DNA of 64,000 nucleotides from Chloroflexota bacterium (GTDB lineage: Bacteria; Chloroflexota; Anaerolineae; Aggregatilineales; Phototrophicaceae), in contig JAIUNI010000002.1 of assembly GCA_020161935.1 (NCBI GenBank), positions 1 through 64,000 on the forward strand, in the 5' to 3' direction. Of the stretch, positions 25,117-32,706 are shown piece after piece (within the stretch, counting starts at the first letter, position 1; every line of letters starts with the position of its first letter). Under the pieces are notes generated by a model, which saw only the letters and a program-made list of their open reading frames with translations, was not told the origin of the DNA and did no database searches. A program made the position numbers and the translations under genes.

Positions 25117-25145
25117 TTTTTCATGGTGGGCAGTTCTGTTATACT
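25117..25145 (+). promoter_or_regulatory. Probable tRNA promoter
   Basis: TATACT at 25140-25145 is a near-consensus -10 placed 12 bases before the mature tRNA 5' end. The best -35 at 17-base spacing is TTTTTC (25117-25122), which is weak, though stable RNA promoters often deviate. It lies beyond the end of the recombinase gene. Confidence 0.4.
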
Positions 25146-25153
25146 GATACCCA

Positions 25154-26920
25154 TCATTGGGGAGTCGCCAAGCGGCAAGGCTCCGGACTTTGGATCCGGC
25201 ATTCGTAGGTTCGAATCCTACCTCCCCAGCCTGATTGGAGCCAATTCGAACATTGCTCCTGAGAACTAGCGGAATAATTTCCGCTAGTTTTCATTTGTGG
25301 TCTCATACCTTTGCGGCGTTCTATAGTGCGTATTTCGTCAGTCAAATCTTTCAGATACGCGAATGGAGTCCGCAATTCCAAACGTATTTTTCCATCAGAA
25401 TTCACTACAACCCGGTCAACCACTTGACGCAGCAATTCTTTTTGATCACTGCGATCCAAGCTATTATACAGCAGTCCGATCTTTGCAATAATTTCGAGCG
25501 CTATGTCAAGATTGTTGATATGGATTTCTCTTTCTTGGTCAAGCGATTCTAAGCTGCGTCGTAATTGATTTCGTCTATCTTGCCATTCTGCCCACAGGTT
25601 ATCCCAGATTGCCTCAGTAATTTTCCCTGCTGCGAATAACCTTACCATCCGAGTTTCCTCGTCATCAACAGCTTTCAAGGCAGCCTGAAGTTGTAAGCGG
25701 TCATCAGGGCGTAAATGTCCCAACTTGTCGGCAAGCTCATACGTATAGCTAGCACGAATAACAGGAACAAGTTCAGGGTCAACTTGAATTCGTGATAGTT
25801 CGAGCGGGATCTGTTTATCAATATCACAGCAAAGAAAACTGATACCTCCAGCACCGGCCACGCGATAATACTGTGTGCCGCCACCCGGCCGTCCGGCATT
25901 GGAAGTTGAGCCAGTGAGTCGAGCAAGACTTTTACCTTCATGTACAAAATAGAAAATCATACCTTTCAGGAGGTAATCCTGTTTGCGGCGGACACTGCGA
26001 TGTTGGTTTCGGTGTGCCAGAATCTCCAAACCTCGTTCAAATTCCTCTGTAGTGACAAGTGGTTTCCAATTGCCCAGCAGGGTCTTTGGGGGAATACCAT
26101 TGTTCGGGCTAACAATCCAGCCTGCATATGTCCAGTTGTGAAAGGCATTCGATAAGGTGCTTATGTTAGGCTTACGTTTGCCCTTAGGTGACACTTCAAC
26201 AAATGGGCGTCCACTACGATACCGATACCCTTTGGCATGGAGGGCTTCGGCGATTTCATCAAGGGTCAGTCGATCTTCGAGCAGCAAATCCCAAGCATAA
26301 CGCCAAATTGGAGCGCGTTCAGGGTCTTGTTCAATCCAGTGGGCGACTCGCCCTTGTAGCTTCTTGACATCTTGCGTGGTACGGGCTTCCACATTCAGAT
26401 AGCCGTCAGGCGCTAGACTGACATAACCACCTTCTTGCCTTTTGGCCTGAAGACCTCCTTTCACTCTTATACCCAAGAGCGCAGACTCTCGTCTTGCCAA
26501 TGTAAATGAAAGAGTAACGATAACGCGATCATCTGGATCCATCGGGTCAAGGTCAGGAGAATTGGCAAAACGTACGGCTACACCAAAATCATACAATTCG
26601 TCAATTGCCCGCAGTGCTTCAGTGTCATTTCGCCCGAAGCGATCTGCGCGCTCAACGACGACAAACGAAAATTTGCCTAAACGAGCGTCTTCGAGTAGTT
26701 TCTGATACCCTTTTCGGACAGGAGTCTTTCCACTTAATACATCTACATATTCCTCGTACACTGGCAGTTCAGAACGTTCTAGTACATTTTTCTCGATGAC
26801 AAAGCGCTGCCTAGCCCGCGAAAGTTCTGGTTTCTGGTTCTCATCACTGCTGGTGCGTAGATAGACTGCCCAACCTGGCTGAGGCGCTGCAATTGGCTTG
26901 GGCTTGCGTGTGGTCGCCAT
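25154..26920 (-). CDS. Large serine recombinase (integrase) at tRNA-Gln
   Basis: The 588-residue protein has the order typical of large serine integrases. A resolvase/invertase catalytic domain occupies residues about 15-160, with VYLRTSSDENQ containing the nucleophilic Ser and VVVERADRFGRN and VTLSFTLARRES the conserved arginines. A recombinase domain starts near 170 (APDGYLNVEARTTQDV), a long C-terminal coiled region lies at about 395-490, and a basic end follows. The final 24 or so codons run antisense through the tRNA-Gln gene, so the C-terminus is encoded by the attachment site. The ribosome-binding site (GAGGAA) is rather far from ATG 26920. Expected role: integration and excision of the element. 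A 58-codon gene precedes it by 40 bases. Confidence 0.9.
   Translation of the reverse strand: MATTRKPKPIAAPQPGWAVYLRTSSDENQKPELSRARQRFVIEKNVLERSELPVYEEYVDVLSGKTPVRKGYQKLLEDARLGKFSFVVVERADRFGRNDTEALRAIDELYDFGVAVRFANSPDLDPMDPDDRVIVTLSFTLARRESALLGIRVKGGLQAKRQEGGYVSLAPDGYLNVEARTTQDVKKLQGRVAHWIEQDPERAPIWRYAWDLLLEDRLTLDEIAEALHAKGYRYRSGRPFVEVSPKGKRKPNISTLSNAFHNWTYAGWIVSPNNGIPPKTLLGNWKPLVTTEEFERGLEILAHRNQHRSVRRKQDYLLKGMIFYFVHEGKSLARLTGSTSNAGRPGGGTQYYRVAGAGGISFLCCDIDKQIPLELSRIQVDPELVPVIRASYTYELADKLGHLRPDDRLQLQAALKAVDDEETRMVRLFAAGKITEAIWDNLWAEWQDRRNQLRRSLESLDQEREIHINNLDIALEIIAKIGLLYNSLDRSDQKELLRQVVDRVVVNSDGKIRLELRTPFAYLKDLTDEIRTIERRKGMRPQMKTSGNYSASSQEQCSNWLQSGWGGRIRTYECRIQSPEPCRLATPQ
25158..25229 (+). 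tRNA. tRNA-Gln (anticodon TTG)
   Basis: The 72-nt cloverleaf has a 7-bp acceptor stem TGGGGAG/CTCCCCA, a discriminator G at 25229 with CC following, and an anticodon arm CCGGA-CTTTGGA-TCCGG with TTG at 25190-25192. The T arm is GTAGG-TTCGAAT-CCTAC. CCA is only partly encoded (CCT). The antisense strand carries the last 24 or so codons of the serine recombinase, so the gene very probably contains the attachment site of the element to its right. Confidence 0.95.
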
Positions 26921-26960
26921 GAATATGAACGTTCCTCTATACGTTACGACTGATATAATT

Positions 26961-27137
26961 TCATGACGATACTACAGGTTTTGCATCTCGTGTTTTTTCA
27001 CTGGCTTCATCAGTTATTTTCGGGTTGATGACTGTTGCTTCACTGCCCTTAAAAAGTAATTCGGCAACAACAAGCACTCGTTTGACCATTTCCTCTTTCA
27101 GTCGAATTGAAGCTGCTTCGAATTGATCCTTAGGCAT
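26961..27137 (-). CDS. Small 58-residue protein upstream of the integrase
   Basis: The frame opens at ATG 27137, preceded by GGAGCAAACACAAA, and ends at TGA 26961. The product is MPKDQFEAASIRLKEEMVKR followed by a Val/Leu-rich helix (VLVVAELLF) and a polar Lys/Glu/Thr-rich tail. It lies 40 bases upstream of the serine recombinase in the same direction and was probably missed because of its length. I do not recognise a family. Position suggests a recombination directionality or regulatory factor, but sequence alone does not show this. Confidence 0.6.
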   Translation of the reverse strand: MPKDQFEAASIRLKEEMVKRVLVVAELLFKGSEATVINPKITDEASEKTRDAKPVVSS

Positions 27138-27251
27138 TTTGTGTTTGCTCCTACGGGTAATGAGACGCTATTTATGTACTAACCAGCCACCTATCAAAGA
27201 GTGGCCGTTGTTGTTCAGTGTTTTTCAGCGTACCGGATATTCATGGGTGGT

Positions 27252-27316
27252 AATGTCCTACAACTGACATCCCATACGGTCAAAAGATGTCATTTCAGCA
27301 GGCAAAATAGGACATT
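27252..27316. promoter_or_regulatory. Cluster of ATGTC/GACAT half-sites (operator candidate)
   Basis: An outer inverted pair AATGTCCTA (27252-27260) and TAGGACATT (27308-27316) encloses an inner pair TGACATC (27265-27271) and GATGTCA (27286-27292). All four contain ATGTC or GACAT. The cluster lies in the spacer between the leftward integrase operon and the rightward ImmA-family gene, a natural place for an XRE-type repressor of the element to bind. The two XRE genes at 29.5-30.4 kb are the obvious candidates. Confidence 0.5.
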
Positions 27317-27447
27317 TCGGAGATAAAGTGGAATCAAGCTGTGGCAAGGGAAATAATCGGACTAATATCCCATTTTTGTTGTTATACGGTTTGTTATACT
27401 GCATTCCAATCATTCGCTGCTACATCATTGAGGGACAAATTTCTATT

Positions 27448-27951
27448 ATGCGTTGGCAGTATGTGCGGTCGGTCGTGGAGGACTTAAGATACGATTTTCG
27501 ACAGTTTGAGATCGAGAACTTTATCCAGCATCTGGAAGCCCAGCGAGCACGTTCTATCCTGTGTACACCCTATGATTTTCGGCCTGACGTAACTGGAGTA
27601 TGGATACCGGCTGAAACAGCAGACTACATTTTTTATAGCCGTTATACGCACCCCGTTCATCAAATCCACATTGTGCTGCACGAAATCGCCCATATGCTCC
27701 TCAAACACGAGCATATGAAAATTAGTGAAGTCTTGCCTGTTGATACAGATATCTTTCACCTCACGCGCGATATGGGCTTCATGAATTCTTCTTCTATTCA
27801 AGACGATCAGCAAGAGCAGGAAGCGGAAGCCTTCGTCTATCTCATTCAGCAGCAGCTCGTCGCGGCACGACGTTTTGATCAACTCACGCGCGCCATTACT
27901 TCTATTAAGGGATTAGATCGATTCACGGATACGCTAGGCTGGATGGGATAG
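27448..27951 (+). CDS. ImmA/IrrE-family metallopeptidase
   Basis: ATG 27448 (behind GAGGGAC) gives 167 residues with the zinc-protease signature HEIAH at 78-82 in VLHEIAHMLLKH; a downstream Glu-rich stretch (QQEQEAEAFVYLI) supplies the third zinc ligand, as usual in the family. ImmA-type proteases cleave or inactivate cognate XRE repressors to switch on mobile-element genes, and two XRE genes lie 2 kb away. The next gene begins 8 bases downstream, and the one after overlaps it, so this heads a three-gene operon. The ImmA plus MAB_1171c-like pairing is common in Actinobacteria regulatory clusters. Confidence 0.85.
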   Translation: MRWQYVRSVVEDLRYDFRQFEIENFIQHLEAQRARSILCTPYDFRPDVTGVWIPAETADYIFYSRYTHPVHQIHIVLHEIAHMLLKHEHMKISEVLPVDTDIFHLTRDMGFMNSSSIQDDQQEQEAEAFVYLIQQQLVAARRFDQLTRAITSIKGLDRFTDTLGWMG

Positions 27952-27959
27952 CCGCTACC

Positions 27960-28943
27960 GTGAATTTAATTACCATCCTCCTCCTAGCTACCTCTTGGAG
28001 TTTGTTCGGTTTGCGTCTTGCCTACGCGGTCTGGCATCGCCGTCTGGGCGCGGTGTTTTCGCGCCGTATCTGGATTCAGGTGTTCTTGTGTCTCATAGCT
28101 TTCACGCTGTTCGGAGAACAGGCCGAGCAGATTGTGGATCACGTATTCCTCGGAAAGCCGATTACACTCTACGTGAAATCGGTCGCTCTGCTTGGTATGG
28201 TGCAATTATATGAACAGACCCTGCTGACAATCAACCTCGCGTTGGAAAATTATGCAATCCTTCGCTGGTTAGGGTTTGGAACCATCCTATTCCTCACGAT
28301 AATTTTCGCGCTTTACTTCCTATATCCCTGGATGATCCTCTCTAGTTTTCGTTTGGAGATGATTGCGCTGCGCGACACCGTGATATGTGTCTTTATCACC
28401 TTCTCGTTTCTGCCTAACGTTTGGTCTTTCTGGAAACGGGAAGAAATCGCGTTCATGAAACTCAAGCACGCCGCCTCAATGGTGTGCTGCACCAGCTATC
28501 TGATCGCATCGGTTGGCAGTATTGGAGCAGGCATACTCGTTCTCGCTGATCGACCCAATCGCGTGGATGCGCTCATTCAGACCTTTCGTCCGGCCATGTA
28601 TATGGTGGCGGTGAGTTTTTTATTGATGCTGTTGCCGCAGCGTCGCCCACGAATATTCAGTTTTCCAGCGCGATTACTGGTTTATTGGCGGCTTAAACGG
28701 ATTGAGTATCGGATTCGAAATCTGGGAGCTATGCATAACCCGGATCTTCAGACCAGATGGATTATATTGAATCCTGAGCGGCTGGAATTAGCGATTTACC
28801 GATCCCTGATTTTTATCCTGGACTGTCATCCTTTTATTCGCGTGAGCAAGGAAGGCGAAACGCTGTACCGCGCTATCCACGAGATTGCCAGTTCCCCCAA
28901 TTCTTATCCTGATTTAGTGAATGAGATTATCAAACTGAAATGA
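27960..28943 (+). CDS. MAB_1171c-like multi-pass membrane protein
   Basis: The 327-residue protein has about seven membrane segments in residues 1-235 and a soluble C-terminal tail of about 90 residues (RLKRIEYRIRNLGAMHNPDLQTRW...). Layout and context (directly after an ImmA/IrrE peptidase) match the 'MAB_1171c family putative transporter' group known mainly from Actinobacteria. The start is a GTG 9 bases after the peptidase stop, and the end overlaps the next gene by 4 bases (ATGA). Transport activity is only a database label; a membrane sensor that controls the peptidase is equally plausible. Confidence 0.65.
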   Translation: MNLITILLLATSWSLFGLRLAYAVWHRRLGAVFSRRIWIQVFLCLIAFTLFGEQAEQIVDHVFLGKPITLYVKSVALLGMVQLYEQTLLTINLALENYAILRWLGFGTILFLTIIFALYFLYPWMILSSFRLEMIALRDTVICVFITFSFLPNVWSFWKREEIAFMKLKHAASMVCCTSYLIASVGSIGAGILVLADRPNRVDALIQTFRPAMYMVAVSFLLMLLPQRRPRIFSFPARLLVYWRLKRIEYRIRNLGAMHNPDLQTRWIILNPERLELAIYRSLIFILDCHPFIRVSKEGETLYRAIHEIASSPNSYPDLVNEIIKLK

Positions 28944-29539
28944 ATGATATGCGGCCAACTTACCAAAACCGGATTGCCACAGCTATTAGCCTGATCTTCC
29001 ATCCGGCAGTCGTCGGCGTTCCCACACTTCTGGCGATTCTCAATGAGATGAGTTTCGCTGAAATACTGGGCTGGGCAGTTCTAATTCTGGGAATATTGCT
29101 TATTCCCAACGTTATTCTGCAACTAATCTTGCAGCGCCAAGGACGCTTCATATATCAACGGGATACGCGCAAACCACTATACATCGTCGGTTGGCTTAGC
29201 GTGCTCATCTGTCTTGTGATATTGATTATCCTGAACGCCCCGCGAGTTCTAGTGGCCTGCCTAATCGCACTACTCGTATGGATCCCGGCACAACTCATCA
29301 TTAACCAGGTCTTGACCAAGATTTCGATCCATACAGCTGTGATTTCGGGTTGCCTGACCGGACTGCTGGTGCTGGGCAAATTGGATACGCCACTCCTCAA
29401 AGTGCTCTCAGTGATCATCCTGATTTTGACAGCCTGGGCGCGCATGGAAACAAAGAATCACACACTGCCTCAAGTGGCGCTTGGTGCGCTGGTGGGCAGC
29501 CTACCGGTTTTAATCGTCTTTCCGCTGGTACTGAGCTAA
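28940..29539 (+). CDS. PAP2-like membrane protein with degenerate motifs
   Basis: The 199-residue protein has about six membrane segments and ends with TKISIHTAVISG and, 50 residues later, ARMETKNHTLPQVALG. These sit where PAP2-family phosphatases have their PSGH and SRxxxxxHxxxD motifs, but the final catalytic Asp is Gln and the first motif lacks Gly. It is therefore a member of the PAP2-like fold with an altered active site, perhaps a non-catalytic or differently acting version. It overlaps the preceding gene by 4 bases and converges on the XRE gene at 29536 with a 4-base overlap. Confidence 0.6.
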   Translation: MNDMRPTYQNRIATAISLIFHPAVVGVPTLLAILNEMSFAEILGWAVLILGILLIPNVILQLILQRQGRFIYQRDTRKPLYIVGWLSVLICLVILIILNAPRVLVACLIALLVWIPAQLIINQVLTKISIHTAVISGCLTGLLVLGKLDTPLLKVLSVIILILTAWARMETKNHTLPQVALGALVGSLPVLIVFPLVLS

Positions 29540-29931
29540 ACAGGTTGTTTACTGCTGAGCCACTGGAGAATCACCAGCACATTGGCCTGCCCACGCGGCG
29601 TGAGCTGCTGGGAAGCACGGGTGATTTGTTGGATCGTCGGAGAACTCCGTTGGACTGTTCGACGTGCCAAGTAGTTCAGGCACGCTTCTTTGGTGTGGCA
29701 GGCAAAGTAATCCAAAGAGACTTGAAAAAAGTCGCAGAGACCACGTAGGGTATTCAGACGTGGGTCAGGCGCTTCACCATCTAGGATATTGGCAAGAGCC
29801 TGCGTCGAGATACCCGCTGCTTGAGCGACTTCCCGCAAGGTATGATGTTGTTGCTGTTCGCTCCACTCCAACAGAAGGCGGATTTGTTGGGCGACCGAGA
29901 TACTCTGCTCAGCCTGTGGCATTTGGGTCAT
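29536..29931 (-). CDS. XRE-family transcriptional regulator 2
   Basis: I use ATG 29931 (MTQMPQAEQ...), which lies within the end of the upstream XRE gene and gives 131 residues. The helix-turn-helix is LREVAQAAGISTQALANILDGEAPDPRLNTLRGLCDFFQVSLDYF at about residues 33-77. A helical C-terminal domain follows. The two XRE proteins share the same layout (SVAQQI...LL, HTH, LSPxxQ/LTPxGQ...VLxxIQW), so they are paralogues, possibly forming heterodimers. They are likely repressors of the element, with the ImmA-type protease as antirepressor. Confidence 0.85.
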   Translation of the reverse strand: MTQMPQAEQSISVAQQIRLLLEWSEQQQHHTLREVAQAAGISTQALANILDGEAPDPRLNTLRGLCDFFQVSLDYFACHTKEACLNYLARRTVQRSSPTIQQITRASQQLTPRGQANVLVILQWLSSKQPV

Positions 29932-30355
29932 CCTGATTTTCCAATCCGGGCAGCGGCGGCAGATCAATGCCTTCCTTGCGCAGCTGTTCAGCGGCTTGTA
30001 CCCACTGGATCACTTTGAGTACATCCTGCTGCGCCTGCGGCGATAGGTTCGTGGCGCGGAAAGAAATTTCATTCAGCGCTGGTGAAGGTGTCTCTTGCCC
30101 TTCAGCCAGGATAGCATAGCATTCCTCCCTGCTGTGCGTTTCGAAATAGCGTAGAGGAACATTGAAGAAGCGACATAATTCTCGCAGGGTACTCAACTGC
30201 GGGTTTTTGATCCGTCCAGATCGCAGTTGGCTTAGGGTCGCCAGACTCACATCAAGCTGGTCGCTCACTTCCTGAAGGGTATAGGGTCGTCCCTCCGGAT
30301 GTTGTACCTCGTCAAATAAGATTTGTATCTGCTCAGCCACAGATAAATAATCCAT
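29909..30355 (-). CDS. XRE-family transcriptional regulator 1
   Basis: ATG 30355 follows AAGGTGAAG at good spacing and gives 148 residues. The helix-turn-helix is TLQEVSDQLDVSLATLSQLRSGRIKNPQLSTLRELCRFFNVPLRYF at about residues 25-72. The end overlaps the start of the second XRE gene by 23 bases, so both come from one leftward transcript. Its promoter must lie in the 219-base spacer shared with the rightward response-regulator gene. The paired-repressor arrangement next to an ImmA peptidase is typical of integrative element control circuits. Confidence 0.87.
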   Translation of the reverse strand: MDYLSVAEQIQILFDEVQHPEGRPYTLQEVSDQLDVSLATLSQLRSGRIKNPQLSTLRELCRFFNVPLRYFETHSREECYAILAEGQETPSPALNEISFRATNLSPQAQQDVLKVIQWVQAAEQLRKEGIDLPPLPGLENQDDPNATG

Positions 30356-30390
30356 CTTCACCTTCGCCGATTATAGTTTATTAAAATCGT

Positions 30391-30418
30391 TTGACTATTG
30401 TACCAAGTTCTCTATAAT
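30391..30418 (+). promoter_or_regulatory. Strong sigma-70 promoter for the response-regulator pair
   Basis: TTGACT (30391-30396) and TATAAT (30413-30418) are separated by 16 bases, a nearly perfect consensus. It points to the response-regulator genes, leaving a leader of about 150 bases before ATG 30575. It lies only 36 bases from the start codon of the leftward XRE gene, so XRE binding here could also control it. Confidence 0.65.
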
Positions 30419-30574
30419 TGTGGTGTTGTGGATAACAATTCAGATTACGAGAAGAGGCGTATTTCATATTTCCTATTGATGACAAGCTGGGTGGAAAAAG
30501 TGTCCATCCTACTTGTGCTACAGCCGTATCTGCTACCAGACTGCTTATTATAGATTGGGAAAAGAGTTTGACAA

Positions 30575-31219
30575 ATGCAGACTATCGAAATTGTCGTTGT
30601 CGACCGTCATGACTTGAGCCGTTATGGGATTTCGACCCTACTGTCCCGATCTCCCGGCATGATGCATGTTCTGGGGGTATTTGCCGATGTGCAAAGCGCC
30701 GAACGCCAGTTGTTCGAGCACCGCGCACATATCTTTTTGCTGGATGACAATCTACCCCATTCTTTAAGCATTGAGGAGATTATCAAACGCCTTCATGAGC
30801 AGCATCCGGGTCTGAACATCGTCGTGCTGGGTAACAAACTGAACCCCCGTTATATCACGCGACTTCTGGATTATGGCGCGCGCGGCTTCATCTACAAACA
30901 AGATAACATGGAAGACATTCTCATTCCGGCTATCAAGGTTGTGCGTAATGGAAATCCGTATTTGTCCCCGCGAGCAGCCGCCCTGTTTTACGCTAACCGT
31001 CCCTTGCAGCGCGATGACGGCCTGAACAACAGTGACTTATCCGTGCTGCATCTGATGGAGCAGGGTTACAACCCACAGGAAATCGCAGGACAGTTGGATT
31101 TAACCCCCCGCAGTATTTACCGCATTTACGGACGACTGCGGCAGTCACTCAACGTGCGGACGAATGAACAAATCGTGGATGCCGCGCGCAAAAAGGGTCT
31201 GCTTGATGAAGTCACGTAA
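30575..31219 (+). CDS. NarL/LuxR-type response regulator
   Basis: The 214-residue protein has a receiver domain (residues 1-120) and a LuxR-type helix-turn-helix (about 150-205, LNNSDLSVLHLMEQGYNPQEIAGQLDLTPRSIYRIYGRLRQSL). The phosphoacceptor position is Asp57 in FLLDD, the acidic pocket has Asp10, and the conserved Lys is in GFIYKQDN, so phosphorylation is possible. No histidine kinase lies nearby, so it is an orphan. It is followed after 36 bases by a second, degenerate regulator. Together they are the best candidates for recognising the AACTGTAATCCT boxes found before element operons. Confidence 0.88.
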   Translation: MQTIEIVVVDRHDLSRYGISTLLSRSPGMMHVLGVFADVQSAERQLFEHRAHIFLLDDNLPHSLSIEEIIKRLHEQHPGLNIVVLGNKLNPRYITRLLDYGARGFIYKQDNMEDILIPAIKVVRNGNPYLSPRAAALFYANRPLQRDDGLNNSDLSVLHLMEQGYNPQEIAGQLDLTPRSIYRIYGRLRQSLNVRTNEQIVDAARKKGLLDEVT

Positions 31220-31255
31220 ATTGGTTTTACCAGCCAATCATTTAGAGGGAAAGTG

Positions 31256-31897
31256 ATGACCGTTTCGATCATGCTCGCCGATGAAGCGGATTTGGTGTTG
31301 AAGGGTATCCAAAGCATACTCCAAGACTACCCGAAGTTTGACATAATCCACAGCACCCGAAGCGCTGAAGATTTGTTGGACGCCGCCCAACACTTTCAGC
31401 CAGAAATTATCCTTTTCAATGAGCGTCTGGATCCCCTGATAGATGTGCTAGCGCTTGTTGAGCGGCTCAAACAGGCTGCACCGAATGCCCGTTTCATTGT
31501 AATAGGTGGACAGGTGGATGGCCTGCTGGTGCGGGACTTGTTCGCCTGTGGAGTCTCAGGCTATCTCTTTAGCGGCGATGATTTATGTAATTGCCTGATT
31601 GCGACGCTAACGACAGTGCTGAACAATCGTCCTTATCTCTCGCCAACAGCCAATGCAGAATATCTGGTGGCAATGCAATCATCGACGCGGAATTGGAAGC
31701 TGGACTCGGAAGCTCGCGCGGTGCTGCGCCTGATGGCACACGGTCTGCACGTCAACGACATCGCCGCGCAGATGGCTGTACCCGTGCGGCGCATTTACTG
31801 GGTGCGCCAGAAGCTCCGCAAACGCTTTGGCGCGAATACAAATGAACACCTCATCAGCATGGCCGTCACTGAGGGCTTCGCCTCCACCGATCACTGA
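31256..31897 (+). CDS. LuxR-type regulator with a pseudo-receiver domain
   Basis: ATG 31256 follows GAGGGAAAGTG and gives 213 residues. The layout copies the preceding gene, but the phosphoacceptor position is Asn55 (IILFNERLD) and the conserved Lys is replaced (GYLFSGDD), so the receiver cannot be phosphorylated in the usual way. The LuxR-type helix-turn-helix (LDSEARAVLRLMAHGLHVNDIAAQMAVPVRRIYWVRQKLRKRF) is intact. It may act constitutively, respond to a ligand, or pair with the phosphorylatable regulator upstream. Its stop codon is the first base block of the repeated promoter module. Confidence 0.87.
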   Translation: MTVSIMLADEADLVLKGIQSILQDYPKFDIIHSTRSAEDLLDAAQHFQPEIILFNERLDPLIDVLALVERLKQAAPNARFIVIGGQVDGLLVRDLFACGVSGYLFSGDDLCNCLIATLTTVLNNRPYLSPTANAEYLVAMQSSTRNWKLDSEARAVLRLMAHGLHVNDIAAQMAVPVRRIYWVRQKLRKRFGANTNEHLISMAVTEGFASTDH

Positions 31898-32020
31898 AAT
31901 TTTACCAATCTCTCTGTCAGAACTGCCAAGTCAGAATTGTAATCCTGCACAGGTTTGATACACCGCATTTGTTACGCTGAGTCTCAGCAACGAGACTGCG
32001 GAGGTGATGAATGCGGCGAT
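31891..32020 (+). promoter_or_regulatory. Element promoter module, copy A (direct repeat)
   Basis: The module starts at TCACTGAAATTTTACC, contains AACTGCCAAGTC and AATTGTAATCCT (31935-31946), and has a TACGCT -10 at 31973-31978, exactly 26 bases after the box. It then runs to ATGCGGCG at 32011. It is about 80 percent identical to copy B (35691-35820). This copy no longer drives an intact gene: after about 30 bases the sequence passes into the truncated end of the oppositely oriented metal operon. Confidence 0.7.
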
Positions 32021-32025
32021 TTTTG

Positions 32026-32175
32026 TTAGTGCTGGCAGTGCCAAACGATCACGCAGCCAAATTCAATGACAGATTCCCTGACTTCCCGGCCTTCATGGGC
32101 GGCGACAGGAACGGCAAAAAGTCCAAGAATCAGAGACGTAAGCGCAAAAAAACCAAACAACCGCACATGCTTCAT
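32026..32175 (-). pseudogene. Truncated third gene of the metal operon
   Basis: Reading leftwards from ATG 32175, the frame gives MKHVRLFGFFALTSLILGL and then FAVPVAAHEGREV...VIEFG, a clear signal peptide and the first residues of an exported protein. It then runs abruptly into the reverse complement of the copy-A module and stops at 32026. The AHEGREV...IEFG start resembles small exported proteins sometimes found beside copper or metal genes, but that is from memory. Loss of the rest marks a recombination junction near 32040. Confidence 0.55.
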
Positions 32176-32196
32176 TCAGGTACTGCTTTTGACTGA

Positions 32197-32706
32197 TTAT
32201 CGAATAAGAAGCGTGGACACCAGAGCGACAACAAGGCCAATCACCACACCATACATCATAAGCCCCTTGAGAAAGCCCTTGAAGTGAAAAGCGAAGGTGT
32301 TGTATTGGGCAAGGTTTTCGACACCAGGGACAAAGAGAAATGTGGGCTTCAAGACCATCACAATCAGGTAATCCAGCACCAAAAGATCAAACAAGTTGGC
32401 GATCTCAAACACCAGATAGGTATTGATAAACAGGGGTATAAAAGCGTTCTCACCACTTCGGGCGACAAGTTGGACATTGGAGTAACCCATCACGCCCAGA
32501 GCAAACGCCCAAAATAGCAGCCCCATAACTGCCTGCTGTTTTTTCTCGGATGCAGTCATGGGTGGCAACTGTGCTTTGATTTCCGGTGGGTAGTCCTGCA
32601 CCATCAGGCGCGGGTTTATGGTCATTCCGCCAAGTATGATGACGCTCAAACCAACGCTCAAGATAAGCCCATGTACGATAATTTGACTGAGCAGTAGTCC
32701 GTTCAT
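32197..32706 (-). CDS. Membrane protein in the metal-export operon
   Basis: The 169-residue protein has about four membrane segments (VHGLILSVGLSVIILGG; AVMGLLFWAFALGVMG; YLVFEIANLFDLLVLDYLIVMVL; GLMMYGVVIGLVVALVSTLL) and no recognised motif. Its ATG overlaps the ATPase stop codon (TAATG), so translation is coupled. Function is unknown; operon position suggests an accessory role in metal resistance. Confidence 0.7.
   Translation of the reverse strand: MNGLLLSQIIVHGLILSVGLSVIILGGMTINPRLMVQDYPPEIKAQLPPMTASEKKQQAVMGLLFWAFALGVMGYSNVQLVARSGENAFIPLFINTYLVFEIANLFDLLVLDYLIVMVLKPTFLFVPGVENLAQYNTFAFHFKGFLKGLMMYGVVIGLVVALVSTLLIR

Noticed and set aside
32011..32196. Small plus-strand frame after promoter module copy A
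   Set aside because: Only the first 10 or so codons resemble the 35812 gene; the rest is antisense to the truncated metal-operon gene, so it is a junction artefact, not a gene.
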